A stretch of 64,000 bases of DNA from a virus, in the IMG/VR virus record IMGVR_UViG_3300027782_000030, positions 124,001-188,000 of that record; one strand, 5' to 3'. The stretch's first letter is position 1. Each line of letters starts with the position of its first letter. Below the pieces are notes generated by a model. The model was not told the DNA's origin. It was given only the letters and a program-made list of their open reading frames with translations, and did not search any database. This document shows, in pieces, positions 1 through 8,808 of this stretch. The position numbers and the translations under genes were made by a program.

Positions 1-831
1 AAATGCCGAATGTGCGGCCCTGATTATAGTTCACTATGGGCACAAGAAGAAAATAATAGACTAAAACCATATCATCAAATACCTGTTTATAACTTGTCAA
101 AAAATACTAAAATTCTCTCAGAATTTTTATCACATGTTGATGATGTAGAATTTGTGTATTTTGCAGGTGGTGAACCAATGATCACTGAAGAACATTACAC
201 TATTTTAGAAGAGTTGATTAGGAAAAATAAAACTCATGTTAAAATAAGATATAACACAAATTGCAGTGTCTTGTCATATAAAGATAAAAATATATTTGAT
301 TTATGGAAATATTTTGATCATATTGATATATCAGCAAGTATGGATCATATAGGTGAACGTGCAGAATATATTAGAACTGGAACAGATTGGGCAGTAATTG
401 AGAATAATTTACACAGACTTAACAATGTTGAAAATATTACATTGTCTATTAATACTGTGCTTAGTGTATATAATTATACTACATTACCATTATTATATGA
501 ATATTTTATTGATTTTGGGATTGTTAATAGCACTGTTTCAAATAATAGTTTAATATGTACTACTGACCCTAAATATTTTGCTGCCACTACCTTGCCTAAA
601 ATTCTGAAAGAACAATGTTTGGCAAACAATTTAAAACTGCTTGATAAGATGAATTCTATAAATTCAGGATACTTAATTGAACCGGCTATTAAGTTTACAA
701 ATTCAAGTGATGATTGGGATAAACAAAAAGAAAACTTTTTAAAAGAAACTTTATTGAGAGATGGGCTTAGAAACGATTCGTTTGAAAAAACTTTTCCTGA
801 ATTAAAAATGATGATGGATATTAATTCATGA
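1..831 (+). CDS. Radical SAM protein, twitch/SPASM-like family (5' truncated by window edge)
   Basis: The reading frame is open at base 1 and starts inside the radical SAM cluster motif (KCRMCG), so the N-terminus lies outside the window. The visible 276 residues cover the radical SAM barrel. The segment YFAGGEPMITEEHY matches the GGE motif (SAM-binding strand) of the next two genes, and the C-terminal FEKTFPELK tail is also shared. It is therefore the first of three paralogues in a row. The stop overlaps the next ATG as ATGA, which implies translational coupling. The substrate is unknown; the setting beside sugar genes suggests modification of a glycan or small molecule. Confidence 0.85.
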   Translation, partial: KCRMCGPDYSSLWAQEENNRLKPYHQIPVYNLSKNTKILSEFLSHVDDVEFVYFAGGEPMITEEHYTILEELIRKNKTHVKIRYNTNCSVLSYKDKNIFDLWKYFDHIDISASMDHIGERAEYIRTGTDWAVIENNLHRLNNVENITLSINTVLSVYNYTTLPLLYEYFIDFGIVNSTVSNNSLICTTDPKYFAATTLPKILKEQCLANNLKLLDKMNSINSGYLIEPAIKFTNSSDDWDKQKENFLKETLLRDGLRNDSFEKTFPELKMMMDINS

Positions 832-2057
832 TTGATAAAAATTATTTACTAAATGAAAGTAAAGTGTTTTGTATGTTTCCATGGATGCACTTAAATGTAA
901 CTCCTAAGGGAGATATATATCCCTGTTGTAGCAATGACTACACTGTTCCATATGGCAATACTAAAGAAACTAGCCTCAAAGAAGCATTTAATAATCACCA
1001 AATGAAACAATTGAGATTAGATATGTTGGCTAACAAACCAAACAAGATATGTAACTTTTGCTATAAACATGAAGAAGCAGGTCCCCATAGTTTCAGAAAC
1101 TATAGCAAAGAACAGTTTGGTAAACACTTTGATGAGATTATACCCACTACACTTGAAGATGGTACTGTTCCTGAATTCAAAATGCATTACTTTGATATTA
1201 GGTTTAGTAACATATGCAACTTCAAATGCAGAACATGTGGGTCAGAATTTAGTAGTCAATGGGGAGCAGAAATGCGAGCCAATCATGATCCTAAACATCC
1301 TATAGTGATTCATGCCGACGAAAAAGGCAATTTACTTCGTGAAGTATTGGATCAGGTAGAACATATTGATTTGGCATATTTTGCGGGTGGCGAGCCTACT
1401 CTGACAGAAGAACACTATATTATGTTAGAGGAAATGATTCGCAAAAAGCGTACGGATATTACACTTAGGTATAATACTAATGCTAGTAATATTAAGTTCA
1501 AAGACTATGATTTGTTAGACATGTGGAAACACTTTAAAAAAATTGAACTAAGTTGTAGTATAGATCATTATGGCGAACGGGCTGAATGGTTACGACATGG
1601 AACTGATTGGGGTCTAGTTGAAAGTAACCTGTTAAAGTTTAGAGAATTAGATTATATCTCATTCCAATTGAACACTGTTTTTTCATTGTTTAACTACTTG
1701 ACTATTGGAGAATTCTACTCGTATCTAAAAAGTAAAGGATTGGTTCGTACTCATGATTGGTATCATAGTTTATACTTAGCAGTGCATCCTAGTCACTATA
1801 GTGCTAAGAGTTTACCCAAAGAATTAAAGATTGATGCGACAAATAAGGCTATGGCTTGGGCAAATCAGTATCGGGATGATGAAACATCATTATCACGTTT
1901 AGTAACAGATGCGGTTAACTTTGCAAAAGATTCTGATATTTGGGCTGAGAATAAAGAAACATTTATGATGCATACTGGATCAGGGGATAAGATACGAGGC
2001 GAAAATTTTTGGAAAACATTCCCTGAATTAAATAAACTACAAGATTTGACGGAGTAA
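828..2057 (+). CDS. Radical SAM protein with N-terminal twitch/SPASM-like cysteine domain
   Basis: Radical SAM enzyme that would cleave S-adenosylmethionine at a 4Fe-4S cluster. The cluster cysteines are C130, C134 and C137 (CNFKCRTC), followed by the GGEP motif near residue 188. Before the core lies a cysteine domain with FPWMHLNVTPKGDIYPCC (C33, C34) and CNFC (C75, C78). This is the usual signature of an auxiliary-cluster SPASM/twitch domain, which normally sits after the barrel; here it sits before it. The start overlaps the upstream stop by 4 nt. It is a paralogue of both neighbours. The substrate cannot be told from sequence. Confidence 0.88.
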   Translation: MIDKNYLLNESKVFCMFPWMHLNVTPKGDIYPCCSNDYTVPYGNTKETSLKEAFNNHQMKQLRLDMLANKPNKICNFCYKHEEAGPHSFRNYSKEQFGKHFDEIIPTTLEDGTVPEFKMHYFDIRFSNICNFKCRTCGSEFSSQWGAEMRANHDPKHPIVIHADEKGNLLREVLDQVEHIDLAYFAGGEPTLTEEHYIMLEEMIRKKRTDITLRYNTNASNIKFKDYDLLDMWKHFKKIELSCSIDHYGERAEWLRHGTDWGLVESNLLKFRELDYISFQLNTVFSLFNYLTIGEFYSYLKSKGLVRTHDWYHSLYLAVHPSHYSAKSLPKELKIDATNKAMAWANQYRDDETSLSRLVTDAVNFAKDSDIWAENKETFMMHTGSGDKIRGENFWKTFPELNKLQDLTE

Positions 2058-2059
2058 AA

Positions 2060-3337
2060 ATGCAAAACCCCTTGGTAATAGAAAATTTAGTTAAGTTTGG
2101 AAAACACTTTTGTGTATTACCTTGGGTACATTTTCACTCATGGCCAGACGGTAAAGTAATGCCTTGTTGTGTCGCAGATAGTTCTATGCCAGTGGCAAAT
2201 ATTAATGATGGCGAATCTATTATTCAGATGATGAATAGTGATGACTACAAAAAAATGCGTGAAGCAATGCTAGTTGATGAGCCTGTCGAAGCATGTAGAA
2301 GGTGTTATGACTTAGAACTATTAGGTACGTGGACTATGCGTAAAAGTCATAATAAACGCAGAGGTCTAGAATATGTTAACATGATTGCAGAAACTACCGA
2401 TGATGACGGTACTATTTCTGAATTCAACATGAAGTATATGGACTTGCGTTTCAGTAATATGTGTAATATGAAATGCCGTAGTTGTGGTCCTGGATGTAGT
2501 AGTCTTTGGGCACAGGAATATGTTGATGAAAAGGGCATAGATGAATACGAAAAGCATTTTAAAACTAAAAAAATTGTAGTCAATACCGCAGAAGAAATGA
2601 GTTTTATGAGTAAACTAAAACCATATCTTAAAGACGTATTAGAAGTTTATTTTGCAGGTGGAGAAATCATTATTACTCCTGAGCATTATGAGTGCTTAGA
2701 CTACTGGGTTGAAAATGGATTGACGGATCAAGTTGAGTTGACCTATACTACTAATTTTAGTGCAATGAAATATAAAGACAAAGACTTGCTTGGGTATTGG
2801 AAGAAGTTCCCTCAATTAAAAATTTGGGCTAGCCTAGATGCACATGGCGATGTAGCAGAAGTTATACGCAAGGGTACAGATTGGGAAAGAATTGTTAAAA
2901 ACATTAGAACATTAAAAGAACAAGTACCTCATGCACAATTTCAAATTACCCCAACCCTTAGCATTTGGAATATATTTGATTTCCCTGATTTTTTTGATTA
3001 TCTGATTAAAGAAAATTTGATAGATGATAAGACAACTAGCCCAAGATTTAATCTAGCAACTAATCCATGGTACGCAAACATCATGATTCTACCTGTTTCT
3101 GTTAAACATAGGTTAATGGAATTGTACAGAGTGTATGCGGATAGATATGAAAATGTCAATATTGAACTACACAATGGCTTTAAAATGATAATTTACAATT
3201 TAAGCGTTGGTGAAGAGAATAAAGGCGGCATTTTAGAGTTTAAAAAGTTCAATGATGAACTAAATCAATTTAGAAATGAAAAGATAGAAGATATTATTCC
3301 TGAACTCAAAGAGATATATCAGTGGGCCGAAAGTTAA
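2060..3337 (+). CDS. Radical SAM protein with N-terminal twitch/SPASM-like cysteine domain
   Basis: Third paralogue. The N-terminal auxiliary cysteines are C18, C36 and C37 (LPWVHFHSWPDGKVMPCC) and C79, C82; the radical SAM cysteines are C135, C139 and C142 (CNMKCRSC). The SAM-binding motif reads GGEI rather than GGEP, a small departure from the paralogues. The gene starts 2 nt after the previous stop and shares 16 nt with the next gene, so the four radical SAM genes form one operon. Three adjacent copies may act on successive positions of one substrate, but this is inference. Confidence 0.88.
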   Translation: MQNPLVIENLVKFGKHFCVLPWVHFHSWPDGKVMPCCVADSSMPVANINDGESIIQMMNSDDYKKMREAMLVDEPVEACRRCYDLELLGTWTMRKSHNKRRGLEYVNMIAETTDDDGTISEFNMKYMDLRFSNMCNMKCRSCGPGCSSLWAQEYVDEKGIDEYEKHFKTKKIVVNTAEEMSFMSKLKPYLKDVLEVYFAGGEIIITPEHYECLDYWVENGLTDQVELTYTTNFSAMKYKDKDLLGYWKKFPQLKIWASLDAHGDVAEVIRKGTDWERIVKNIRTLKEQVPHAQFQITPTLSIWNIFDFPDFFDYLIKENLIDDKTTSPRFNLATNPWYANIMILPVSVKHRLMELYRVYADRYENVNIELHNGFKMIIYNLSVGEENKGGILEFKKFNDELNQFRNEKIEDIIPELKEIYQWAES

Positions 3338-4299
3338 TAGCTATAGAGGCTCCCCAGCCTTACTTGGCCGTTACATGGCAAGTTAATAACTATTGTAACT
3401 TTAGGTGTAGTTATTGTAACCCGGGTAATTGGGGAGGCACTGACATCAATGATGGCAATCTAGACTTATACATCAACAATCTAGATATTATCATTAATCG
3501 TTATAGAGAGATAGGTTATAAGAATTTTAAATTTTTCTTTAGTGGTGGTGAGCCCACTGCTTGGCGTAACTTTATTCCAATATGTGAATGGTTATACAAA
3601 GAACTACCCCATGCTACTCTAGCCGTTAACACTAACCTAAGTCGCCCATTGAAATGGTGGCAAAAGAATCATTATCTATTTGATGATGTGGTCGCTAGTT
3701 TCCATGTAGAGTTTGCCGATAAAAATCGCTATGAAGAAAATAGTATATTCTTATGCGATAAGGTAAACTATTTGGCTACTAAGATGTTACTACATGAAGA
3801 AAGATTTTGGGAAATAGTAGAATTTGGTAAGCACTTAAAAACAGTAATGCCAAACTACTTTTTAGAATGGACTCCGCTATTTGATGAGATGAGTGTAAAC
3901 GCAGGTCCTTGGACATACAAAGATCCTGCAAAAACCCAGTTCATTAACGATTGTACATCAGAGCATCAACAAACTAAACCAAAGCCTGATAAACGATCAA
4001 ACTACAATGTTAGTTATAATAGATACGACGATAATCATTATGAAGTATGTAATAGCAACGAAGTGATTGTTGCGGGTAATAATTATTTTAGCGGTTGGAA
4101 CTGCAATGTAGGTGATGCTATTTTTATCAATCCAGTAGGCGAGGTCAGTTTAGCAAGTTGTGGTATGGGTGGTAATGTGGGTCATATATTAAAGGATATT
4201 TCTCGTGTTGGACCTAAACAAATCATTTGCAAAAAAGAACATTGCCATTGTGGCACAGACATTATAATCCCTAAATTTATAAACAATGGCAATTCTTAA
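3322..4299 (+). CDS. Radical SAM protein with C-terminal SPASM-like domain
   Basis: Canonical radical SAM motif CNFRCSYC at C25, C29 and C32, with GGEPTAW near residue 75. Unlike its three upstream neighbours it has the usual domain order: a cysteine-rich C-terminus (GWNCNVG, then CKKEHCHCGTD) that could hold an auxiliary cluster. The start is a GTG at 3322 inside the previous gene; no in-frame ATG lies before the cluster motif. It overlaps the next gene by 14 nt. It probably works with the preceding three enzymes on the product of this island. Confidence 0.85.
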   Translation: MGRKLIAIEAPQPYLAVTWQVNNYCNFRCSYCNPGNWGGTDINDGNLDLYINNLDIIINRYREIGYKNFKFFFSGGEPTAWRNFIPICEWLYKELPHATLAVNTNLSRPLKWWQKNHYLFDDVVASFHVEFADKNRYEENSIFLCDKVNYLATKMLLHEERFWEIVEFGKHLKTVMPNYFLEWTPLFDEMSVNAGPWTYKDPAKTQFINDCTSEHQQTKPKPDKRSNYNVSYNRYDDNHYEVCNSNEVIVAGNNYFSGWNCNVGDAIFINPVGEVSLASCGMGGNVGHILKDISRVGPKQIICKKEHCHCGTDIIIPKFINNGNS

Positions 4300-5515
4300 T
4301 AGAGACTCTTATCCTAAGATTCATACTAGTTTTGAAAAAGTAGGTACACCGCATTGGACAGCACCTGTTAACAAGACTGTTACAGAAGGAAATGTAACTT
4401 TTCAAGTATATTACTTTGATGAAAATAAAGATTATTGGTTCATTGACATATATAACGGAAATGCATTTGAATGTTACCCTATAGAAACTATTCTTCCTGA
4501 AGAAATATTAAGAAAAGTTTACAATAAGGAAGTAATATTATTAATTTCAAATACTCATGAAACTTATCACAGTTGTATTACTGGAATATATAGAGATTTG
4601 GTAGTTAGGGCTAATATCCCTATAGAGCAGATAATATTTCTAACCGAGTCTGCTGATATAATAGAAGAAGTAGACATTGTAAGACAAAAATATAATTTAG
4701 AACGAATCAATGTTGAATGGATAAGAACATTTGAGTTCAACGCAAAAAGTCAATTTTTACATATGTTTACTAATCCACCATTAACTCTTGAAAATAAACA
4801 TTATGATAAAAAGTTTCTAAGTTTTAATCGCCATATGATGACTCACGGTAGATTGCATAGAGGCGGTTTAATAGCATTATTATGTGCTATGAACTTATTA
4901 GACAATGGATTCGTTAGTGCTGGAATGTTTTATGAATATCCAACTTGGAATGACATTTTAAATGAGTTAAAACGTTACCATAATGACAGTGAAGAATTCA
5001 TTCAGTTATTAATGGCTAACGAACAACGAATTTTAAATATTGGCGACTTGACTGTAGATGTAGATAGCACTGTTTTAAAAGAGCGTGATAATGCTTATCT
5101 TTTACCTTCTATAGCTAAATTTTATGAAGATTCTTATTTTAGCGTAGTTACTGAAACAAATTGTTTTGCTAAAGGAATAATGCAGGGTGATATAACTCCA
5201 CCTGGTAGATTACTAAGTGAAAAAACATTTAAAACGATTGCTATTAAACATCCCTTCATTATAGTAGCTAGAGCTAAAACACTTGAATTGCTTAGAGAAA
5301 TAGGATATAGAACATTTAGTCCATGGATAGACGAAAGTTATGACAATGAATTAAATGAATCAGCTAGAATGTTAATGATAGTTAAAGAAATAAAAAGATT
5401 GTGTGAATTATCTTCTGACCAGTTAGTTGAGTTTTTAAACAATACTAGAGAGATTTGCGAATACAATCATCAAGTATTATTGAGTAAAAATAAATGGACA
5501 ACACAACTAAATTAA
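4286..5515 (+). CDS. HPFI/DESYD family protein, possible glycosyltransferase-like (copy 1 of 5)
   Basis: 409-residue protein of a family repeated five times in this island. The conserved C-terminal core (about residues 280-400) reads FSVVTET, then LSEKTFK, then KHPFI, then GYRTFSPWIDESYD, with a helical tail ending in YNHQVLL. An E-K pair in a V/L-T/S-E-K motif before a hydrophobic strand resembles the donor-binding region of GT-B glycosyltransferases such as GT10. That likeness is by eye only. The N-terminal half (NTHETYH, TESADI) is shared with the copy at 8809. The enzymatic role is unproven. Confidence 0.7.
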   Translation: MAILNRDSYPKIHTSFEKVGTPHWTAPVNKTVTEGNVTFQVYYFDENKDYWFIDIYNGNAFECYPIETILPEEILRKVYNKEVILLISNTHETYHSCITGIYRDLVVRANIPIEQIIFLTESADIIEEVDIVRQKYNLERINVEWIRTFEFNAKSQFLHMFTNPPLTLENKHYDKKFLSFNRHMMTHGRLHRGGLIALLCAMNLLDNGFVSAGMFYEYPTWNDILNELKRYHNDSEEFIQLLMANEQRILNIGDLTVDVDSTVLKERDNAYLLPSIAKFYEDSYFSVVTETNCFAKGIMQGDITPPGRLLSEKTFKTIAIKHPFIIVARAKTLELLREIGYRTFSPWIDESYDNELNESARMLMIVKEIKRLCELSSDQLVEFLNNTREICEYNHQVLLSKNKWTTQLN

Positions 5516-5625
5516 AATGCGATTTAATATATTTTGTAGGTGACAGTGTAACATTTGCGATGGATCAACTTTATATAGCAGATAAAATTTTAGAACATAT
5601 TGAAAAATTTAATATATTAAATTAA
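5494..5625 (+). CDS. Possible 43-residue ORF, SGNH-like fragment
   Basis: A short frame starting inside the end of the preceding gene encodes MDNTTKLKCD followed by LIYFVGDSVTFAM. The GDSVTF string resembles block I of SGNH/GDSL hydrolases, which occur twice nearby. The frame stops after 43 residues and there is no good ribosome binding site. It is most likely the remnant of a lost SGNH gene, or chance. Confidence 0.25.
   Translation: MDNTTKLKCDLIYFVGDSVTFAMDQLYIADKILEHIEKFNILN
5606..5623. other. 18-bp AT palindrome between convergent genes
   Basis: AATTTAATATATTAAATT is a perfect palindrome at the meeting point of the leftward block (5622-8764) and the rightward block ending at 5515. It could end transcription weakly from both sides, but it has no GC stem and may be simple AT-rich sequence. 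Confidence 0.3.
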
Positions 5626-5969
5626 CCATACTTCTTCATTTCTCTTACTGGGTCATTTAGTTTTTCTGCCATACTATTTTTTAAATCGTACCGTTTATGC
5701 ATTACATCTCTGACATGCAATGCTCTACGACCCACTTCTGCTAAATCGTATAAATGTTCAACACGGAATTTTTTAAAATCATCTTCTAAATCCCACACTT
5801 CCGCGTGTACTTCATATAATTGATCAAGTTCGTCCTTTATTAGTTCAAAATCAATGTCATGTAATTGTTCAGTGTAGAAGTCTAGTTCTTCTTTATTATT
5901 GCCTAATTTTGCAAATTTTAATTTGGCAATGCAATAACGGTCTACTAATTCTATTATTGGGAATTTCAT
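5622..5969 (-). CDS. Small helical protein, possibly DUF6165-like
   Basis: 115-residue, charged, mostly helical protein. It opens with PIIELVDRYCIAKLKFAKL, which resembles the GELLDKITILEIK opening of DUF6165-type proteins found beside glycan genes. That match is by memory and weak. There is no catalytic motif or membrane segment. It is the last gene of a four-gene leftward operon, and its start overlaps the upstream SGNH gene as ATGA. Confidence 0.6.
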   Translation of the reverse strand: MKFPIIELVDRYCIAKLKFAKLGNNKEELDFYTEQLHDIDFELIKDELDQLYEVHAEVWDLEDDFKKFRVEHLYDLAEVGRRALHVRDVMHKRYDLKNSMAEKLNDPVREMKKYG

Positions 5970-6670
5970 AAGTTATCTTTAATTAAATTTAAAATTTCAA
6001 TCTGCTGCTGAGGTGAGGTATGATAATGGGCATCACCGAAGATATCAACATAATTCTGTTTATATGTGTTACCGGTAATACATTCATACCATGGTACTTC
6101 AGTAATTGGCATATTAAGTAAATCAATGACTAATATAGCAGGTATATTACTTACATATAATTTATGTAATACTGCTTGCATACACCATAAATCTATTTTT
6201 CTTTTCATCATGGGTGAATACATATGCATGAACCATTGTTTTATAGCATCGTCCTTTTCTTTGGGAGCATGAGCTTTAGGGAATTTTGTTATAATTGGCT
6301 CATGTAATAACGACATAAGATTCTCACTAATTAAGGACGGCGAAGTATTATTATTTAATATCCTAGGATAATATGATATATCGAATAAGCTAGCACACCT
6401 ATTTACATATCTATTATCATTGTCTTCACCTGAAGTAGTGCTTAATTCTATGCGGTCAATGACCGTAGTCCCAAATAATATTAGATCAGGTTTATCTAAT
6501 ATGGCCTGTTCAATTTGCAGTGCGATTCCACCGTTACTCATTCCCCCGCGAGCATATGTAACAAGGTCATATCCTAATTCCTTAGCAAACAATTCTGAAA
6601 AATGAGTATTTTTATAATTATTATAATCTGGTGTCATCCAACTATCACCGCATACTATTAATTTTGGCAT
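5966..6670 (-). CDS. SGNH/GDSL-like hydrolase family protein
   Basis: 234 residues. Block I is VCGDSW with the presumed catalytic serine at S10; block II is ARGGMSNGG near residue 40; a GDAHYHTS segment near residue 216 fits the Asp-x-x-His block V. The block III asparagine is not obvious (GTTVIDRIE). SGNH proteins in phages are predicted esterases or acetyl transfer enzymes acting on sugars. It overlaps the methyltransferase gene start by 13 nt within the leftward operon. The reaction is inferred from fold only. Confidence 0.7.
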   Translation of the reverse strand: MPKLIVCGDSWMTPDYNNYKNTHFSELFAKELGYDLVTYARGGMSNGGIALQIEQAILDKPDLILFGTTVIDRIELSTTSGEDNDNRYVNRCASLFDISYYPRILNNNTSPSLISENLMSLLHEPIITKFPKAHAPKEKDDAIKQWFMHMYSPMMKRKIDLWCMQAVLHKLYVSNIPAILVIDLLNMPITEVPWYECITGNTYKQNYVDIFGDAHYHTSPQQQIEILNLIKDNL

Positions 6671-7866
6671 ATTTCTACCTTAGGAAAATATTTTAAGAAA
6701 ATGTCTTGCTCAATATTACGCACAGTTTTAATTCTTTTACTAATCTCTGTAAAAAAGTTCCAAGCCAATGGCATAAACACAAGCCGATCATTTGAACTAA
6801 ACTCTTTGATAGCATCAGGTCCTTTTATAAGAATATTTGTTCCTGGCGTATACAAATTATGCTTTAATGGGTTGTCATCTATAATCAAATCTAACTTCAT
6901 ATCTAAGAAATTCAATAGTGTATTACCTTTTGCGGCTGCACCGTAGCCAATTATTTTATAGCCGTTAAACTTATAGGACTCTATAGTACGCTTTAACTCG
7001 TCCATATTACTTTTGACATTTTTTTCCCATATAGTATACGTTTTTATGTTTAGTAAGGCTTTCTCTGTTTTGATTTTGTCATCGATGGTCGATGAATCAT
7101 CCTTAGTACTTAATATGAATAAGTAACTGTTACCGTGTACAGGAGTTTTGATAGCGTCAATCAAGTATAGCCCTGCTCTTTTGGCTAACTCATACAGACT
7201 GTTGATATTAAAGAAATTAATATGCTCATGGTATATAGTATCAAACTCATTATTCAGAACCATATCTGCTTGACTAGTCTGAATGAATAATAGTGTATGG
7301 TCACGCATCAACTTTTTACAAGTTTGTAAGAATTCTAGTGGGTTAGGATTATGTGCAAAAACATTTTGGGCAGTTATAGCATCAAATTCATATTTAATTT
7401 TATCTACCACATCAGGACCAAAAAAGTCACATATGACATTATGTTTTGCTGAACTAGTAGGATATATATTTTCTGCTGGATCTACACCAAACGTGTTAAA
7501 CCCTCTAGACTTGAAAGAATCTAATTGAGTTCCGTCATTGCATCCAATATCTAATACATTGGATGTTTGTTTGTTTAGTTTTTCAATGACATAATTAGCA
7601 AACCATTCGCTATAATCTTTTAGGGTTTTGCTAGTACCGCTTACATACAAGTAGTTTTTATAGATTGTTTTTGGATCAACCGTATGAGTTAATTGAAGAT
7701 GATAGCAGATTCTGCATAAATTTACTGCTAGAGGATACCGATCTTCAATCCCATCTTTAAGATTGAGATAACTGTTAGCCAATGGTTGAATACCTAGGTC
7801 AAGCGCCAATGACAAATTTTTATTACCACACGCTAAACACGCATGATTGTATTCTATTTTACTCAT
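6658..7866 (-). CDS. Sugar C-methyltransferase-like SAM-dependent methyltransferase
   Basis: 402 residues with the three-part layout of NDP-hexose C-methyltransferases: an N-terminal zinc-binding region (C10, C13, C51, C54), a class I SAM domain with VLDIGCNDG at 104-112 and FGVDPAEN, and a C-terminal domain with IIGYGAAAKGNTLLN (about 310-325) and IIDDNP. Known relatives add a methyl to a carbon of a nucleotide-linked deoxyketosugar. The partner dehydratase/epimerase lies immediately upstream and overlaps by 8 nt, which supports action on the same sugar. Confidence 0.82.
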   Translation of the reverse strand: MSKIEYNHACLACGNKNLSLALDLGIQPLANSYLNLKDGIEDRYPLAVNLCRICYHLQLTHTVDPKTIYKNYLYVSGTSKTLKDYSEWFANYVIEKLNKQTSNVLDIGCNDGTQLDSFKSRGFNTFGVDPAENIYPTSSAKHNVICDFFGPDVVDKIKYEFDAITAQNVFAHNPNPLEFLQTCKKLMRDHTLLFIQTSQADMVLNNEFDTIYHEHINFFNINSLYELAKRAGLYLIDAIKTPVHGNSYLFILSTKDDSSTIDDKIKTEKALLNIKTYTIWEKNVKSNMDELKRTIESYKFNGYKIIGYGAAAKGNTLLNFLDMKLDLIIDDNPLKHNLYTPGTNILIKGPDAIKEFSSNDRLVFMPLAWNFFTEISKRIKTVRNIEQDIFLKYFPKVEICQN

Positions 7867-8764
7867 ATGGTATGAACTGGTTTCTATTGCTAAAGGTTGT
7901 CTGATCTATCTTAGATACAATATCATTGACAATTGAGTCAATAGTCTCTTTAAACTGAAAGTTATAAGTATGCTTAAATTTTTGAGTGTTCATAATAAAA
8001 TCATAAACGCCTGTTACGCTAGGTTGTATTTTTATATTTGAAGTAGTTAAACTACTAACCATTAGGCTAATGTTATCAACAGTGTCATAGAAGCTAGCCA
8101 AGTTGTATATTCCAACTTTTGGATTCTGTAGTACACTATTAACTGCAAGACCAATATCAGCGATACCCAATATTGGTCTTGTTATTTCTTTATTATTAAT
8201 AAAAATGGTACCCAACTCAATTGATTTTTTAGTCATTGAATTAATCATTAGGTCTTCCCGCATGTTTGGACTCCATCCATTCACTGTTCCAAATCTAAAT
8301 CCAATTATATTATACCCATCTTGAATAAACTTTAGTGCATGTGTATCAAGCGTGTATTTGGTTAGATCATAGTTGTTTATGGGTTTAAATAGCAAGTTAT
8401 TATCTTCGCTCGTTTCTTTGGCAGAGTTACCGTACACACTTCCGCTGCTTGCATAAATCAATGTTTGTTTTTTGTCAATCATTGATACCAAATTGACAAA
8501 GTTATTAACATTGTTGTTAAAACTTGAAGTAATATCGCCGTTACACATATTCACTGAACTATGACCGGCAAGTAGAATTATGGCATCAAACTTACCTAGG
8601 AATTCTTTGGAAAGAGTATTGTAATCCTGTGTAATACTAGTACCTAGATTTCTTTCAAACCAACAAAGGTCAACACTCTGCATTTGGTATTGATATTGAA
8701 GGTCATGTATTAGTCTAGATCCTATATATCCATTGCCTCCCAAAATTAAGACTGTTTTAGCCAT
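7859..8764 (-). CDS. NAD-dependent epimerase/dehydratase (extended SDR)
   Basis: 301 residues. The Rossmann motif GGNGYIG begins at residue 8. The SDR triad is visible as YASSGSVYG (serine) and YDLTK (Tyr-x-x-x-Lys). This is the usual scaffold of nucleotide-sugar 4,6-dehydratases, epimerases and reductases; the exact reaction cannot be fixed. It is the first gene of the leftward operon. A perfect TATAAATA octamer on the minus strand ends 7 nt before its ATG, so the mRNA would begin almost at the start codon. Confidence 0.82.
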   Translation of the reverse strand: MAKTVLILGGNGYIGSRLIHDLQYQYQMQSVDLCWFERNLGTSITQDYNTLSKEFLGKFDAIILLAGHSSVNMCNGDITSSFNNNVNNFVNLVSMIDKKQTLIYASSGSVYGNSAKETSEDNNLLFKPINNYDLTKYTLDTHALKFIQDGYNIIGFRFGTVNGWSPNMREDLMINSMTKKSIELGTIFINNKEITRPILGIADIGLAVNSVLQNPKVGIYNLASFYDTVDNISLMVSSLTTSNIKIQPSVTGVYDFIMNTQKFKHTYNFQFKETIDSIVNDIVSKIDQTTFSNRNQFIPYE

Positions 8765-8771
8765 TGTGATT

Positions 8772-8779
8772 TATTTATA
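8772..8779 (-). promoter_or_regulatory. Late-promoter-like octamer TATAAATA (leftward)
   Basis: Minus-strand TATAAATA matches the T4 late-promoter consensus. If the octamer occupies -13 to -6, transcription starts near 8766, two bases before the ATG at 8764. Confidence 0.55.
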
Positions 8780-8795
8780 TGGTAATATAGTCTAC

Positions 8796-8803
8796 AATAA
8801 ATA
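8796..8803 (+). promoter_or_regulatory. Late-promoter-like octamer AATAAATA (rightward)
   Basis: AATAAATA lies so that the predicted transcription start is base 8809, the A of the ATG of the next gene. With the octamer at 8772 it makes a divergent late promoter pair in a 44-bp gap. Confidence 0.5.
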
Positions 8804-8808
8804 ATGTA

